Notes under the pieces: model-generated | Databases searched by the model: none | The model's input: the letters and a program-made list of their open reading frames with translations, nothing else | What the model was told of the DNA's origin: nothing | NCBI GenBank assembly: GCA_021186555.1 | Contig: JAJKFL010000006.1 | Span: 6,234,215-6,298,214, forward strand | Direction: 5' to 3' | Length of the DNA stretch: 64,000 bases | From: Reticulitermes speratus | Lineage: Eukaryota; Arthropoda; Insecta; Blattodea; Rhinotermitidae | Position numbers and translations under genes: made by a program | In this document: positions 1-9,885 of the stretch, in pieces | Layout of the letters: each line of letters begins with the position of its first letter | Position numbering within the stretch: position 1 is the stretch's first letter

Positions 1-436
1 AGGAATTATTCACCACGAGTTTGTCCCTCAGGGACAAACTGTCACTGGAAGTTTTTATTTGAGTGTTCTGGAACGCCTATGGAAGAGGATTCGCCGTGTC
101 CGGCCCGAGTACTCAGCACCAGGCAGTTGGTTTCTTCTTCACGACAATGCACCGGTTCACCGGGCAGTTGCTGTACAATAATTTTTAGCCCAAAAACAAG
201 TGTGCGTGCTCAATCAACCGCCTTACTCCCCTGATTTATCCCCCTGTGATTATTTTCTGTTCCCCAAACTGAAGCTACCATTGAAAGGGCGCCTCTTTGA
301 AGATGTTCAAGACATCCAAAGAGCTGTGACATCGAGTCTTCGGGCCATACCACAAGAAGACGTGCAGAGGTCGTTCCAGTCTTTGCTAGATCGTGCCACT
401 CGCTGTATCGATGCAGAAGGGATGTACTTTGAATAA
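1..436 (+). pseudogene. mariner-family transposase, C-terminal part, broken
   Basis: The left edge carries the C-terminal part of a mariner transposase. From base 1 the reading frame shows the strand leading to the catalytic motif HDNAPVH, then the block YSPDLSPCDYFLFPKL. The spacing between the two catalytic aspartates (HDN to CDY) is 34 residues, the D34D signature of mariner elements. An in-frame TAA at about 190 lies between the two, so the gene is dead. The frame then stays open to the normal-looking stop at 434-436. The N-terminal half, with the DNA-binding domain and first catalytic aspartate, would lie left of the window. No terminal inverted repeat was identified on the right side before the satellite begins at 515. 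Confidence 0.85.
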
Positions 437-514
437 AATACAGATAGTACTCAAGTCTATTGTTCCAGTTTTATTCTATAACCTCAGTCTCATTATATAA
501 TTGTCGGACTGTGT

Positions 515-1718
515 ACGTTACAGTAAGTAGTGTGGTAGATCTAGTTCACATACTTAGTATATTACGTTACAGTAAGTAGTGTGGTAGATCTAGTTCACAT
601 ACTTAGTATATTACGTTACAGTAAGTAGTGTGGTAGATCTAGTTCACATACTTAGTATATTATGTTACAGTAAGTAGTGTGGTAGATCTAGTTCACATAC
701 TTAGTATATTACGTTACAGTAAGTAGTGTGGTAGATCTAGTTCACATACTTAATATATATACGTTACAGTAAGTAGTGTGGTAGATCTAGTTCACATACT
801 TAGTATATTACGTTACAGTAAGTAGTGTGGTAGATCTAGTTCACATACTTAGTATATTACGTTACAGTAAGTAGTGTGGTAGATCTAGTTCACATACTTA
901 GTATATTACGTTACAGTAAGTAGTGTGGTAGATCTAGTTCACATACTTAGTATATTACGTTACAGTAAGTAGTGTGGTAGATCTAGTTCACATACTTAGT
1001 ATATTACGTTACAGTAAGTAGTGTGGTAGATCTAGTTCACATACTTAGTATATTACGTTACAGTAAGTAGTGTGGTAGATCTAGTTCACATACTTAGTAT
1101 ATTACGTTACAGTAAGTAGTGTGGTAGATCTAGTTCACATACTTAGTATATTACGTTACAGTAAGTAGTGTGGTAGATCTAGTTCACATACTTAGTATAT
1201 TACGTTACAGTAAGTAGCGTGGTAGATCTAGTTCACATACTTAGTATATTACGTTACAGTAAGTAGCGTGGTAGATCTAGTTCACATACTTAGTATATTA
1301 CGTTACAGTAAGTAGTGTGGTAGATCTAGTTCACATACTTAGTATATTACGTTACAGTAAGTAGTGTGGTAGATCTAGTTCACATACTTAGTATATTACG
1401 TTACAGTAAGTAGTGTGGTAGATCTAGTTCACATACTTAGTATATTACGTTACGGTAAGTAGTGTGGTAGATCTAGTTCACATACTTAGTATATTACGTT
1501 ACAGTAAGTAGCGTGGTAGATCTAGTTCACATACTTAGTATATTACGTTACAGTAAGTAGTGTGGTAGATCTAGTTCACATACTTAGTATATTACGTTAC
1601 AGTAAGTAGCGTGGTAGATCTAGTTCACATACTTAGTATATTACGTTACAGTAAGTAGTGTGGTAGATCTAGTTCACATACTTAGTATATTACGTTACAG
1701 TAAGTAGTGTGGTAGATC
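515..1718. repeat. Tandem array, 49-bp unit, about 24.5 copies
   Basis: A 49-bp unit containing GTTACAGTAAGTAGTGTGG and a BglII-type AGATCT site repeats head to tail about 24 times and ends in a partial copy at GGTAGATC. Copies are nearly identical; the main variant is AGTAGCGTGG for AGTAGTGTGG in several copies of the right half, plus a slightly altered spacer (TAATATATATACG) in one left copy. Such homogeneity points to recent amplification or gene conversion. Each unit contains CAGTAAGT, which resembles a splice donor, but no coding frame is involved. Confidence 0.97.
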
Positions 1719-2220
1719 AGGTAAGCGGCGTGTTTGGCGTCTTTATCTCATGGGCAAATCTTAAGGATAGTGGAAATTTTGTCTGACGAGTGAACTGAGC
1801 CAAAGTTTTTTGACCCGTGATTATATGTTTGTGTTAAGCTTTCGGCCTGATATCGATAACTAGCGGATAAATAGAGACTTACAAAGGAACTGTGTTAATC
1901 TGATAGATGGCAAACGTGACTACGAATTTTGCATTAACACCTTTTCTAATGTCAACAAACACGTGCGTGGGCACGCTGCGAATTTTGACGTCACATAAGA
2001 CAAATTTAAAGCTCATAGTCGAAAAATGTACGTGATTAAATGAATTACATAATTTGTCCACTAATTTGTGTGGTCATTAATGTGTAATACAGTGTGTCTC
2101 ATGTAATACAGTGTGTCTCATGTAATACAGGGTGTCTCATAATTAGTTACGAACATTTTTTATGTCTTTAATCCTTTATTGGTAGAAAGTTAATATTATA
2201 AACCTTTAGAAAAAGTGAAG
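1719..2220. other. Unassigned AT-rich stretch with a small 19-bp triplication
   Basis: No gene or known element was recognised. At about 2083-2140 a 19-bp unit of the form TGTAATACAGTGTGTCTCA is repeated three times. The last copy reads ACAGGGTGTCTCATAATTAG, which resembles the terminus of a Tc1/mariner-type element, but no matching inverted end was found nearby. Confidence 0.5.
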
Positions 2221-2223
2221 TTG

Positions 2224-2311
2224 TCTTTGTCCACGCCATGAAGGCATATATGGGGAGTAGAGGTATAGCTCCAGTCTTTTTAACCTCGGCACTAATTGGA
2301 GGTGAATAACT

Positions 2312-2312
<1 letters not shown>
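2224..2312 (-). repeat. SINE family A, 3' fragment
   Basis: The stretch reads, on the minus strand, as the 3' end of the commonest SINE in this window: the conserved words AACCTCGGCACTA, TATAGCTCCA and GCCATGAAGGCAT are present. It abuts the (AACT)n tail of a LINE fragment. Confidence 0.75.
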
Positions 2313-2344
<32 letters not shown>

Positions 2345-2475
2345 CCATGGAGCAGTGTCCTTCTTGAGAAGCTAGCAGGTCGTCAGCTAGTCAAGAAATT
2401 CCCCGTGTTTTATGGAACCCGAAGGTTCATTACCGCACTCACAAGAGCCCGCCACCTGTCCCTATCTTAAGTTGT
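2283..2475 (-). mobile_element. LINE 3' end with (AACT)n/(TTAG)n tail
   Basis: On the minus strand this is the extreme 3' end of a LINE that recurs at 3955, 8374, 15043, 36240 and 42475. Shared words are CTCCATGGAGCAG, GTCGTCAGCTAGTCAAGAAA and GGTTCATTACCGCACTCAC. The tail is a run of AACT (2308-2343), that is TTAG in element orientation. Only the last 150 or so bases of the element remain, as expected for 5' truncation during target-primed insertion. Confidence 0.8.
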
Positions 2476-2687
2476 ACCAAAGAATCAGTCCAGCCTCGTG
2501 AAATGTTTCGTAACATGGTAATTTTTTATGGTGAGGAGTTGTTAGCACCTCGCCCAACCCCCAAGCTGGAGGACCACCCCTTGTCGGTTGTCCGCGACTG
2601 CATATTCGCAGCTACCCTCCATATTCGGAGGCCGTTCCTCCATCCGCAACTCGAGGACGCGCCATGCCGTGGTGACAGGGACCCACT

Positions 2688-2818
2688 AATCAAGGAATTG
2701 GAGGTGAATGTTTAACTTCACGACCCAGCCGCTTTATCCCCAGGAAAGAACCCCGGTACCCATTGAATAGGAGGCTGGGTGGGCCTCATAGCCGGTCTGG
2801 ACGTTTTGGAGAACTGAA
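2688..2818 (-). repeat. SINE family A fragment
   Basis: Minus-strand fragment of SINE family A, with the diagnostic words GTACCCATTGAATAGGAGGC, GGTGGGCCTC and GGTCTGGACG. The tRNA-like head is missing. The GC-rich block at about 2540-2690 just upstream was not classified. Confidence 0.75.
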
Positions 2819-3084
2819 AAACTTTTAGGATCAAGCAAAACTGACAGTCCAGAAATACCCTTAGATTATTCTTGTTGAAATCTTAAAGTTGTCCACCATT
2901 AGAGCCAAAACACGGTAAAATTATTCTCGTACACACTGTATTTGTCAGCCTTGCTGCGGAGGGTGAAGAATTTGACGGGAAGTAGACACCAGAACTAAGC
3001 AGATGCTACGGACGCAAGGCAGTCTTGAGACTTATTGTGCAACCGTACGATGAAGATGATTAGTTTTTTTTTTGTTTTTCCTTG

Positions 3085-3238
3085 AAATGGAGCACCGGTG
3101 GAATGAAACTGAAAGGGGAAAACCGAAGTACTTGGGGGGGGGGGACCTGTCCCAGTGCCACTTTGTCCACCACAAATCCCACATGGACTGACCCGGGATC
3201 GAACCCGGGCCTCCGCCTGAGCCATGGCACGGCCCACC
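3085..3238 (-). repeat. SINE family C, tRNA-derived head
   Basis: On the minus strand this begins with a tRNA-like head (GCCATGGCTCAGGCGGAGG, then a B-box GGGTTCGATCCC) and continues into a body shared with 21255-21425 (CCACAAATCCCA, CCCAGTGCCACTTTGTCC). A poly-G run of about 10 bases lies in the body. I call it a SINE and not a tRNA gene because the body is shared and no complete cloverleaf is present. Confidence 0.75.
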
Positions 3239-3239
3239 A

Positions 3240-4834
3240 TAACTACTTACTCACTTCCCCAAACACAGAACAACCCTGGAGTCAACCCTATTTTTATACC
3301 GACTGTGTTAGAGGCTACGGGAAGCAAACAGCGTGTTTCAATTCTATATAGTTTTGACTATGACATTACATTTAGCATTTATTGGTTTCTGGACCTTGTC
3401 GACTCGTATTCACATAAGAAACAAGGTTTAGGAAGGAACTGAATCTCTTCTAGAAGCCTTGTGTTGTTTGTTTAATAAGAAACTCTAAACCAAATCCAGA
3501 AACCAGTTAATTTAAGACAGCTGATCTTCATACGGATACTATAATGCCCATGCTGCATGAGGACACGTGACATTGCTTGGCTCTTTTTTTTTGTACGTTC
3601 TCCATAATAACATCACCATTCTAACTCCATTGTAGGGGAGGAGATGAGAGGGGCATGTAGCACGAATGCAGAGAACTGCATAGACAGGAAAAGCTGTAGG
3701 ACACATACGGCTTGCAAGATGTATATGTAAATTGGATGATAATATTAACATGGATCTTAAAGGGTGTGGACTGAATTCATCTGGTTGAGGATAGAGACAA
3801 GTGGCGGGCTGTTGTGAACACGGTAACGAACTTCCGGGTTAAATAAAAGCGCTGGAAAATTTCTGGCAAGCTGGAGAACTGTTACCCTCTCAAGAACGAC
3901 TCTACATCACGGAGTCAGAGAGATTTTTATACGGCAAATTCGACAACTACAATAACTAACTCCATGGAGCAGAGTCCTTCTTGAGAAGCTAACGGGTCGT
4001 CAGCTAGTCAAGAAATTCCCCGCGTTTTATGGAACCCGAAGGTTCATTACCGCACTCACAAGAGCCCGCCACCTGTCCCTACAATATCGACTGAAATATT
4101 ACCCTTTATTACTGTGCAATTTTCTGCGTCTGTTTGTAACAAAATGAGATTAGCTGTGCTTGGTTTCCGTACAAACGACATGCTGACAAGCCGATAATCA
4201 ATGCCTTGCTTAGGTTAATGGTATACTGGGTTGTAGCATAATGTATGAGTACTTACCAGACAACAGATTTTGATTAGCATGATGTGCTTCTCGTACACGT
4301 GGTCTTCAAGGCTTTGCTCTTGACAGACATACAGCTGAATTAAGACAATGTATTACTGACACTGCGCTCTAGCGACATCTGAACACACTAGATTATTCTC
4401 TCGTAGAGACAAGCAGTTAACACGGCTTCATAAGAATCCCCGCATCCGACTTGGGCACAGGGACATGCTTGCTTGCGAGAACACAGACGGTTTTGTTTTT
4501 AGTTTTCGTTGATGATCGCGAATATATTGATGTGGAATCCCCTGTTGTTGAGTATTGTGTTGACACAGGTTGGGGAAGCCCCCACCCCACATATGACTAA
4601 ATCTGGCCTGTTACTCTGCCAAGTAATATAGCCGTTTGTTGAAACAAACAATCTGAGACAGAAATGTTTTCTTTGTTATGTTGGCTATTAAGCACATGGC
4701 AGTACGTCAACCACACGTACTTAACAGGATGTTAAGCCCGTAGCTTGCTCGCACTGTTAAGCGATAACTTTTAAGTTACACATCCGCTACTGTGCGTTAT
4801 GTTGAATTTCGCAACTCGCATATTAACCCACGTA
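3240..4834. other. Intergenic, largely unassigned
   Basis: Apart from the LINE fragments at 3772-4083 I recognise no gene here. The short open frames show no conserved protein features. Confidence 0.5.
3772..4083. mobile_element. Two abutting LINE 3' fragments in opposite orientation
   Basis: At 3772-3860 the plus strand resembles the last codons of the TTAG-tailed LINE (words GTGGCGGGCTGTTGTGAAC and GGTAACGAAC). At 3955-4083 the minus strand carries the same 3' end as at 2283 (CTCCATGGAGCAGAGTCC to GCCCGCCACCTGTCCCT). The two pieces face each other and are probably independent insertions or a rearranged copy. Confidence 0.65.
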
Positions 4835-4848
4835 ATTGTTGGGGTGTC

Positions 4849-5010
4849 GTGCGCGAGGCGGACGTGCGTGAGGCGGACAAGCTAAAATCGTGCGTGAGGC
4901 GGACAAGCTAAAATCGTGCGTGAGGCGGACGTGCGTGAGGCGGACGTGCGTGAGGCGGACAAGCTAAAATCGTGCGTGAGGCGGACAGAGTGTTAAATAC
5001 CGTGCTTCAG
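4849..5010 (+). repeat. Left subterminal array of the MULE-like element
   Basis: Eight copies of a GTGCGTGAGGCGGAC-like word, four of them spaced by AAGCTAAAATC or a related linker. The same word occurs in inverted orientation at the other end of the element. Subterminal arrays of this type commonly serve as transposase-binding sites; that role is inferred here. Confidence 0.8.
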
Positions 5011-5960
5011 GCGGACAGTGAAACTGATCCCTTTTTATCTGCTACATGATTAAGATAAGAATACGAAGGTTATGCAAGTTACACAAGTCCATTTTCTGCA
5101 AACTTTACCTCACACATTTTTCTCCCCCCAACTTGGGACTAGTCATTGTCTTCATGACATGCAGACAAGATGCTTTGTCAGTCAGTTACTCATATATTTT
5201 CATTATTTAATATTTATACACAATAACTGCAGACCAAAAGTCTTCGTCACACAAGCTGGCATTAACACATTATTCAAATGTATTTATGTAGCTTAAAGCT
5301 TTGAGACATTTGTACAGATCATTTGATTTGTCGTATTCTGCCATAATTCTTTCAATTCTCTCATCTTGTTTTACGTAAGTCTTTTTTCGTTTCTGGCCAG
5401 CCAGTCCAAGTTCCTTTGATTTTATTTGCCAAGATACCAACTCTGCTTCTTCTTTTAATTTCTGTACCAGCAGAAAAACATTAGGATGTTGCTTTCCTAT
5501 AATGCTGTTCAGTTTGGAATTCCAACCCTCGACTGCATTGTTGGTCCTATGCCGATGCTGATGTACTCGTATGTTCCACATCTCGATGGGAACATTCTGT
5601 TTCTCCATCCATTGCTCGACAAAATAAGCGAGAAATAAGGTTAATTTCTCATTCTGTGGAACACTTTCCATGATTATGAGCCAACCTTCTTCTACTTTGT
5701 CGATTGGTAGGTATGCCAAAGCAGCACACATTCTGCAAATTATTCGGACTTGTTCATCTTCTTTGTATTCCACCGCAAGACCAATATTTTGTATTTGTCT
5801 CCACAGGCACTGATTAAAATGAAAATTACAGCCAGTAATAACTGAGCCTGGAAAGACTTTATTTATTGCACTGATGACCGCTGCTTCAAAATCGACCTTT
5901 ATAATTTTTGGTGACCAGAACACACACCAATTCTTCAGCAGAGTTAACAAACAATGATAC

Positions 5961-7035
5961 TATTTAAATAAACACCAACAAAATGCACAACTTTCAGGGC
6001 GCAAACTGCTCCCTATATCATGTTACTATCCAACGCGTTTCGGCTCTTTTGAGCCATCATCGGGGATCCTTTACTAATATAAAAGTGCTTCACAAATGCA
6101 GCATCTGTTTGATGATTGTAAAATATGCACTATCTGGAGCTTGAGTTTAAAAACACATAAGTCATAAACAAGGTTAAAATGATTTGTTAAATAACTTATT
6201 AAAACACTGTTCACTATGTAAAAGATGTTCGCACTTTCTCGGGGTTTTCCATAAGATCGCGCACTACACTGTACTGTTTTCGATGGATCCCTGTAGCATG
6301 ACGACAGACACTCGCGTAGTACGTAGTGTTGTCGTTGTTTATTTCTCGTTGCGGTGTGGTTTTTATGAAGGTGTAGTATATGTAATTATAAAATTTTTTG
6401 ATGTGAAGAAGGCGTGGTTCAGGTGCAAGTATATTGTGGGGGTTGCATCTAGAAGTGTGTCCGGTGAGGGTGAACTGTGTTGCCAACACAGTTCACCCTC
6501 ACCGGACACACTTCTAGATGCAACCCCCACAATATACTTGCACCTGAACCACGCCTTCTTCACATCAAAAAATTTTATAATTACATATACTACACCTTCA
6601 TAAAAACCACACCGCAACGAGAAATAAACAACGACAACACTACGTACTACGCGAGTGTCTGTCGTCATGCTACAGGGATCCATCGAAAACAGTACAGTGT
6701 AGTGCGCGATCTTATGGAAAACCCCGAGAAAGTGCGAACATCTTTTACATAGTGAACAGTGTTTTAATAAGTTATTTAACAAATCATTTTAACCTTGTTT
6801 ATGACTTATGTGTTTTTAAACTCAAGCTCCAGATAGTGCATATTTTACAATCATCAAACAGATGCTGCATTTGTGAAGCACTTTTATATTAGTAAAGGAT
6901 CCCCGATGATGGCTCAAAAGAGCCGAAACGCGTTGGATAGTAACATGATATAGGGAGCAGTTTGCGCCCTGAAAGTTGTGCATTTTGTTGGTGTTTATTT
7001 AAATAATAAAAATGCACGGTGAATTGAGATTAAAA
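5961..7035. mobile_element. 1045-bp near-perfect palindrome with 30-nt tail, inserted in the MULE
   Basis: Bases 5961-6482 and 6484-7005 are reverse complements with almost no mismatches (arms of 522 bp, centre at 6483). An asymmetric 30-nt tail (7006-7035) follows. The whole is flanked by 12-bp direct repeats AAACAATGATAC (5949-5960 and 7036-7047), so it is an insertion and not a local inversion. Each arm has the same open frames (139 and 91 codons), unlike anything I recognise and duplicated only because of the palindrome. Two inverted copies of a terminal repeat, a short one-sided tail and a variable target duplication fit what I know of Penelope-like retroelements; a snapback DNA element is the main alternative. 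Confidence 0.8.
6895..6940 (+). ncRNA. Hammerhead-ribozyme-like motif in palindrome arm
   Basis: The sequence shows CCGATGA, then a 5-bp hairpin GGCTC-AAAA-GAGCC, then GAAAC, and a possible 2-bp helix III (AC/GT around GC). A possible helix I pairs ATCC (6899-6902) with GGAT after the putative cleavage site. This is the order of a type I hammerhead with a tiny helix III, the kind known from Penelope-like elements. Two departures count against activity: the core has C where U4 is expected, and there is an extra T between A9 and helix II. The mirror copy is on the minus strand at about 6026-6071. Confidence 0.35.
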
Positions 7036-7954
7036 AAACAATGATACGTTTTTTCTTTTTTGTCCGGTAAAAGTGCAAACAGAACCGGATATATGTAGTT
7101 TTCATGCGATGTGATTCCAAGATCTACGTGCAAGCTATACAACTGAGCGAATTGCCTAGGACAACTTTTAAATGTGCCGTCTAGAAAAAAAGAATTTCCG
7201 GTTTTAAGTAAATATTCACAATCTTCCCCAGCGAAGACGAGAATTCTTTTTCCTGAGTCATCAGTGTGAGCGATTCGAAGAAAACTGGAGTTATTTGCCA
7301 GACGTAAAACTTCTTCCGGAAATACAATTTTCGAACTGTCTTCTGGATTTTGCTCAGTACCCAGAACTTTTCGCCGTTCTTTACACAGTCGAGACTTAAC
7401 ACTCTCGTATTTTGGTATTTCCGTTACCATGTCATACCCTGTCACGTAAGTGTCTGACAGTTCTTCTTATAGACTGTATGTACAGGCACAGACACGTCTT
7501 CCCTAGCTCTCTTTATGCAGTTTTCCAATTTTACTTTAACCTCCTTTCCAGATAGGTTTGGAACGCAACTATGGTCCGTTTTACTAACGATTTCATACTG
7601 TAAAGTAATTTTACACTTACCGCACTTGTCTTAACACACGCCCAACTTATCAACTTCGAATCTTTACGATGAATTCGATATTGAAATCCGCCAAATATCA
7701 AGGACGGTTTTCCCATTCTAGTAGAAACTACTGCAGTTTCACCAGCCATGATTCCCTTATTGACTCGCGCAGGCATAAGCTGTTTACTGTTTGAAAACCA
7801 AATACCAAATGACTAAGGCAAAACGGCGGGGAACCCATAGTTTAAGGTATCCATGCACATGCATTTATTGGTCAGGCCGTTATCTGACAGTCCGTTGACC
7901 GAAGGTCAATTTTTCCTATACACATGAAGTTCGCCGGAATGCAGACATCTAGAG

Positions 7955-8266
7955 CAGCGGTCGCCAACCATTCGGACCTCACGGACCACTAAACTCACAA
8001 TTTTTAATCCCGCGGACCACTAACATGAATTTTTTTTAAGAAGGTACAAACATCTATAAAATAATGATCATAAAAGTTCCATTTTATTAATATGAAATGC
8101 ACTTGTTTAATTATAACAAAATTATTAGTGTGATATTTGTTGCTGCTTGTTTGAAATAAGTATAATAAACATAAAAATTGCAAATAATGTCCAAATTTCT
8201 CCACGGACCACCAAAGATTTCTCGCGGACCATCAGTGGTCCGCGGACCACCGGTTGGCGACCGCTG
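7955..8266. mobile_element. hAT-type miniature element (312 bp)
   Basis: Perfect 15-bp terminal inverted repeats CAGCGGTCGCCAACC / GGTTGGCGACCGCTG are flanked by 8-bp target repeats ATCTAGAG (7947-7954) and ATCTAAAG (8267-8274), which differ at one base. Subterminal CGGACCAC words recur near both ends. There is no coding capacity. Length, termini and 8-bp target size fit a non-autonomous hAT element. Confidence 0.88.
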
Positions 8267-8373
8267 ATCTAAAGGCAGCTTATCATTTCTGGGAACTGTG
8301 TGTGTAGAGGCACCCGCTTTCCGGCCGACGTCAGGTAAAGAACTGGAGGAAATCTTTAGCCTAGACAGAAATG

Positions 8374-8880
8374 CGCTTCCGTGGAGCAGAGTCCTTTTTG
8401 AAAGGCTAACAGGTCGTCAGCTAGTCAAGAAATTCCCCACATTTTATGGAACCCGGAGTTCATTACCGCATCACAAGAGCTCGCCACCTGTCCCTATCCT
8501 GAGCCAGACCAATCCAGTCCAGTCCTGAAGATCCATTTTAATATTATCCTCCCATCTACGCCTGGGTCTTCCAAGTGATATCCTTCCCTCAGGTCTCCCC
8601 ACAAAAATCCTATATGCACCCCTCCCCATACGTGCTACATGCCCCGCCTACCTCATTCTTCTTGATATGATTACTCGAATAATATTTAGTGATGAGTACA
8701 GATCATTAAGTTCCTCGTTATGTAGTCTTCTTCACTCCCCTGTTACCCCGTCCCTCTTAGCCCCAAATATCCTCCTCAGCACCCTATTCTCGAACACCCT
8801 CACCCTATGTTCCTCCCTCATGTGACAGACCAAGTTTCACACCCACACAAAACAACAACAAAATTATAGTTCTGTATATC
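8374..8880 (-). mobile_element. LINE 3' end, degenerate reverse-transcriptase C-terminus
   Basis: On the minus strand the degenerate frame reads words such as RRMRWAGHVARMGRGAYRI and [15 protein letters not shown], the familiar C-terminal tail of insect LINE polyproteins, followed by the same 3' end as at 2283 and 3955 (TGGAGCAGAGTCC, GGTCGTCAGCTAGTC). It lies inside the MULE-like element and so inserted after it. Confidence 0.75.
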
Positions 8881-9154
8881 TTAATGTTTGTATCTTTGGA
8901 TAGCAAACTGTAAGACAGAAGATCTGCACCGAATGATAACAAGCATTCCCCGGCTTCAATCTGCTCTTCATGTCTTCACTAATGTAATTTCCATTCCTCA
9001 ACAGTCCTTCCCAAATATTTCAACTGTTCCACCCTTTCAAAAGGTATTATCTATCTAATGTTTTCACTTCGTCCTGCATTCTCATCTCCACACAAGTATA
9101 CAGGTGTGCAGGTATTTCTTGTATCCTTTCACATCCCCTTCCTTTTAAAAAGTA

Positions 9155-9289
9155 TGTCCGCCTGGCCCACGGCCGCTACAGCCACGTAATCGTATCGTCT
9201 TCCTTATCAACAAATATGTCCGCCTCAAGCACGACGTGTCCGCTTCGCGTACGGTCCGCCTGGCGCACGTCCGCTACAGACGCGGAACC
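9155..9289 (-). repeat. Right subterminal array of the MULE-like element
   Basis: Three clear copies of GTCCGCCT(G/C)(A/G)(A/C)GCAC-type words and two degenerate ones (GTCCGCTACAG, GTCCGCTTCGCGTAC) are the reverse complement of the left array motif. The last copy ends at the 8-bp target repeat at 9290. Confidence 0.75.
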
Positions 9290-9357
9290 ATTGTTGGTAC
9301 CTGTCTCCCAAACCACGCCTCCTCGCACCTAAGAAGACAGTCATCTTGATTTGTATA

Positions 9358-9635
9358 AACAGTAGTCGGTATAGTGACTCGCTAAGGGCTGGACGGTCTG
9401 GGGTTCGAATCTGGGCAGTAGCAAGAGATTTTTCTCTCGTCCAAAACGTCCAGACAGGCTGTGGGGCCTACCCAGCCTCCTATTCAAGGGGCACCGGGAT
9501 TATTTCCCGGTGGCAGAGGGGCCGGGGCTTGCAGTTGACCACTCACCTGCATCTAGTGCCAGAGGTTAAGAATGAGTGGAGCTATACCTCCATTTCCTGA
9601 CATGCCTTTATGTCGCGTGCAGGAACAACTTTAGT
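9358..9635 (+). repeat. SINE family A, nearly full length
   Basis: A tRNA-like head (AGTCGGTATAGTGACTCGC, B-box GGGGTTCGAAT) is followed by the family body (TCCAAAACGTCCAGAC, CCTATTCAAGGGG, CCATTTCCTGACATGCC). At least twelve copies or fragments of this family lie in the window, on both strands. Confidence 0.85.
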
Positions 9636-9671
9636 CAATGAGATTAGAGTTTCTCATAGCGGGGCTCTGTG

Positions 9672-9885
9672 TATTACAGAATGTGACGCTGAGTAGTGTA
9701 GTAAACATTTGCCGACGTTTCGGAGGAACATACTGGCTGCATATTCTGATACGGTCTTATTAGGTGTCGTAGCTTTCTTTTCTCGGATTTGACACGGTGC
9801 GTACTGGTGAAGACAGTATGTTCCTCCAAAATGTCGATAAATTTCTCCCAGACTACACGGCGTCACGCCCCGGAGTACCTGCACA
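9672..9885. repeat. Inverted dimer of the GAAAC repeat family
   Basis: The left arm (TTTGCCGACGTTTCGGAGGA, then CATACTGGC) and right arm (CAGTATGTTCCTCCAAAATG, then CGATAAATTTCTCCCAGACT) are inverted copies of one repeat, separated by about 75 bp. The same family forms inverted pairs at 11671-12720 and 17020-17243. Confidence 0.6.

Larger units (their letters stand above)
5270..7776 (-). pseudogene. MULE transposase with FLYWCH finger, interrupted
   Basis: Read on the minus strand. At about 7640-7776 is a FLYWCH-type zinc-finger start (KPSLIFGGFQYRIHRK, then SWACVKTS). A one-base frame slip follows before the cysteine/histidine residues, and a stop lies upstream of the next block. At 7048-7445 is the N-terminal catalytic block (FFLDGTFKSCP, then YPVLFALLPDKKEKTY), holding the first acidic residue. 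At 5270-5950 is the second block (KVDFEAAVISAINKVFPG, with CNFHFNQCLWRQIQ and TNNAVEGWNSKLN), holding the other acidic residues. The palindrome at 5961-7035 separates the two catalytic blocks with a 12-bp duplication of coding sequence. The gene is therefore inactive. The open 226-residue C-terminal block suggests that inactivation was not ancient. Confidence 0.82.
4843..9289 (-). mobile_element. MULE-like DNA transposon with nested insertions
   Basis: The element is bounded by identical 8-bp direct repeats ATTGTTGG (4835-4842 and 9290-9297), and its ends align as inverted repeats: about 26 of the first 36 bases match, starting GGT and including GCGGACGTGCG. Both ends carry inverted arrays of GTGCGTGAGGCGGAC-like words. 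Inside, on the minus strand, is a broken transposase with a FLYWCH finger and MULE catalytic blocks. Terminal arrays, an 8-bp target duplication and a MULE transposase fit the Mutator-like superfamily. Later insertions are nested within it: the palindrome at 5961-7035, a hAT miniature element at 7955-8266 and a LINE fragment at 8374-8880. Without these the original element would be about 2.5 kb. Confidence 0.75.

Noticed and set aside
2503-2715. 70-codon open frame in a GC-rich block
   Set aside because: It lies between a LINE end and a SINE fragment, and the block looks like part of a dispersed repeat. No protein feature was seen.
6184-6782. Identical 139- and 91-codon open frames on both strands
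   Set aside because: They are mirror images produced by the palindrome. The sequence shows no recognisable domain, so I do not call genes.
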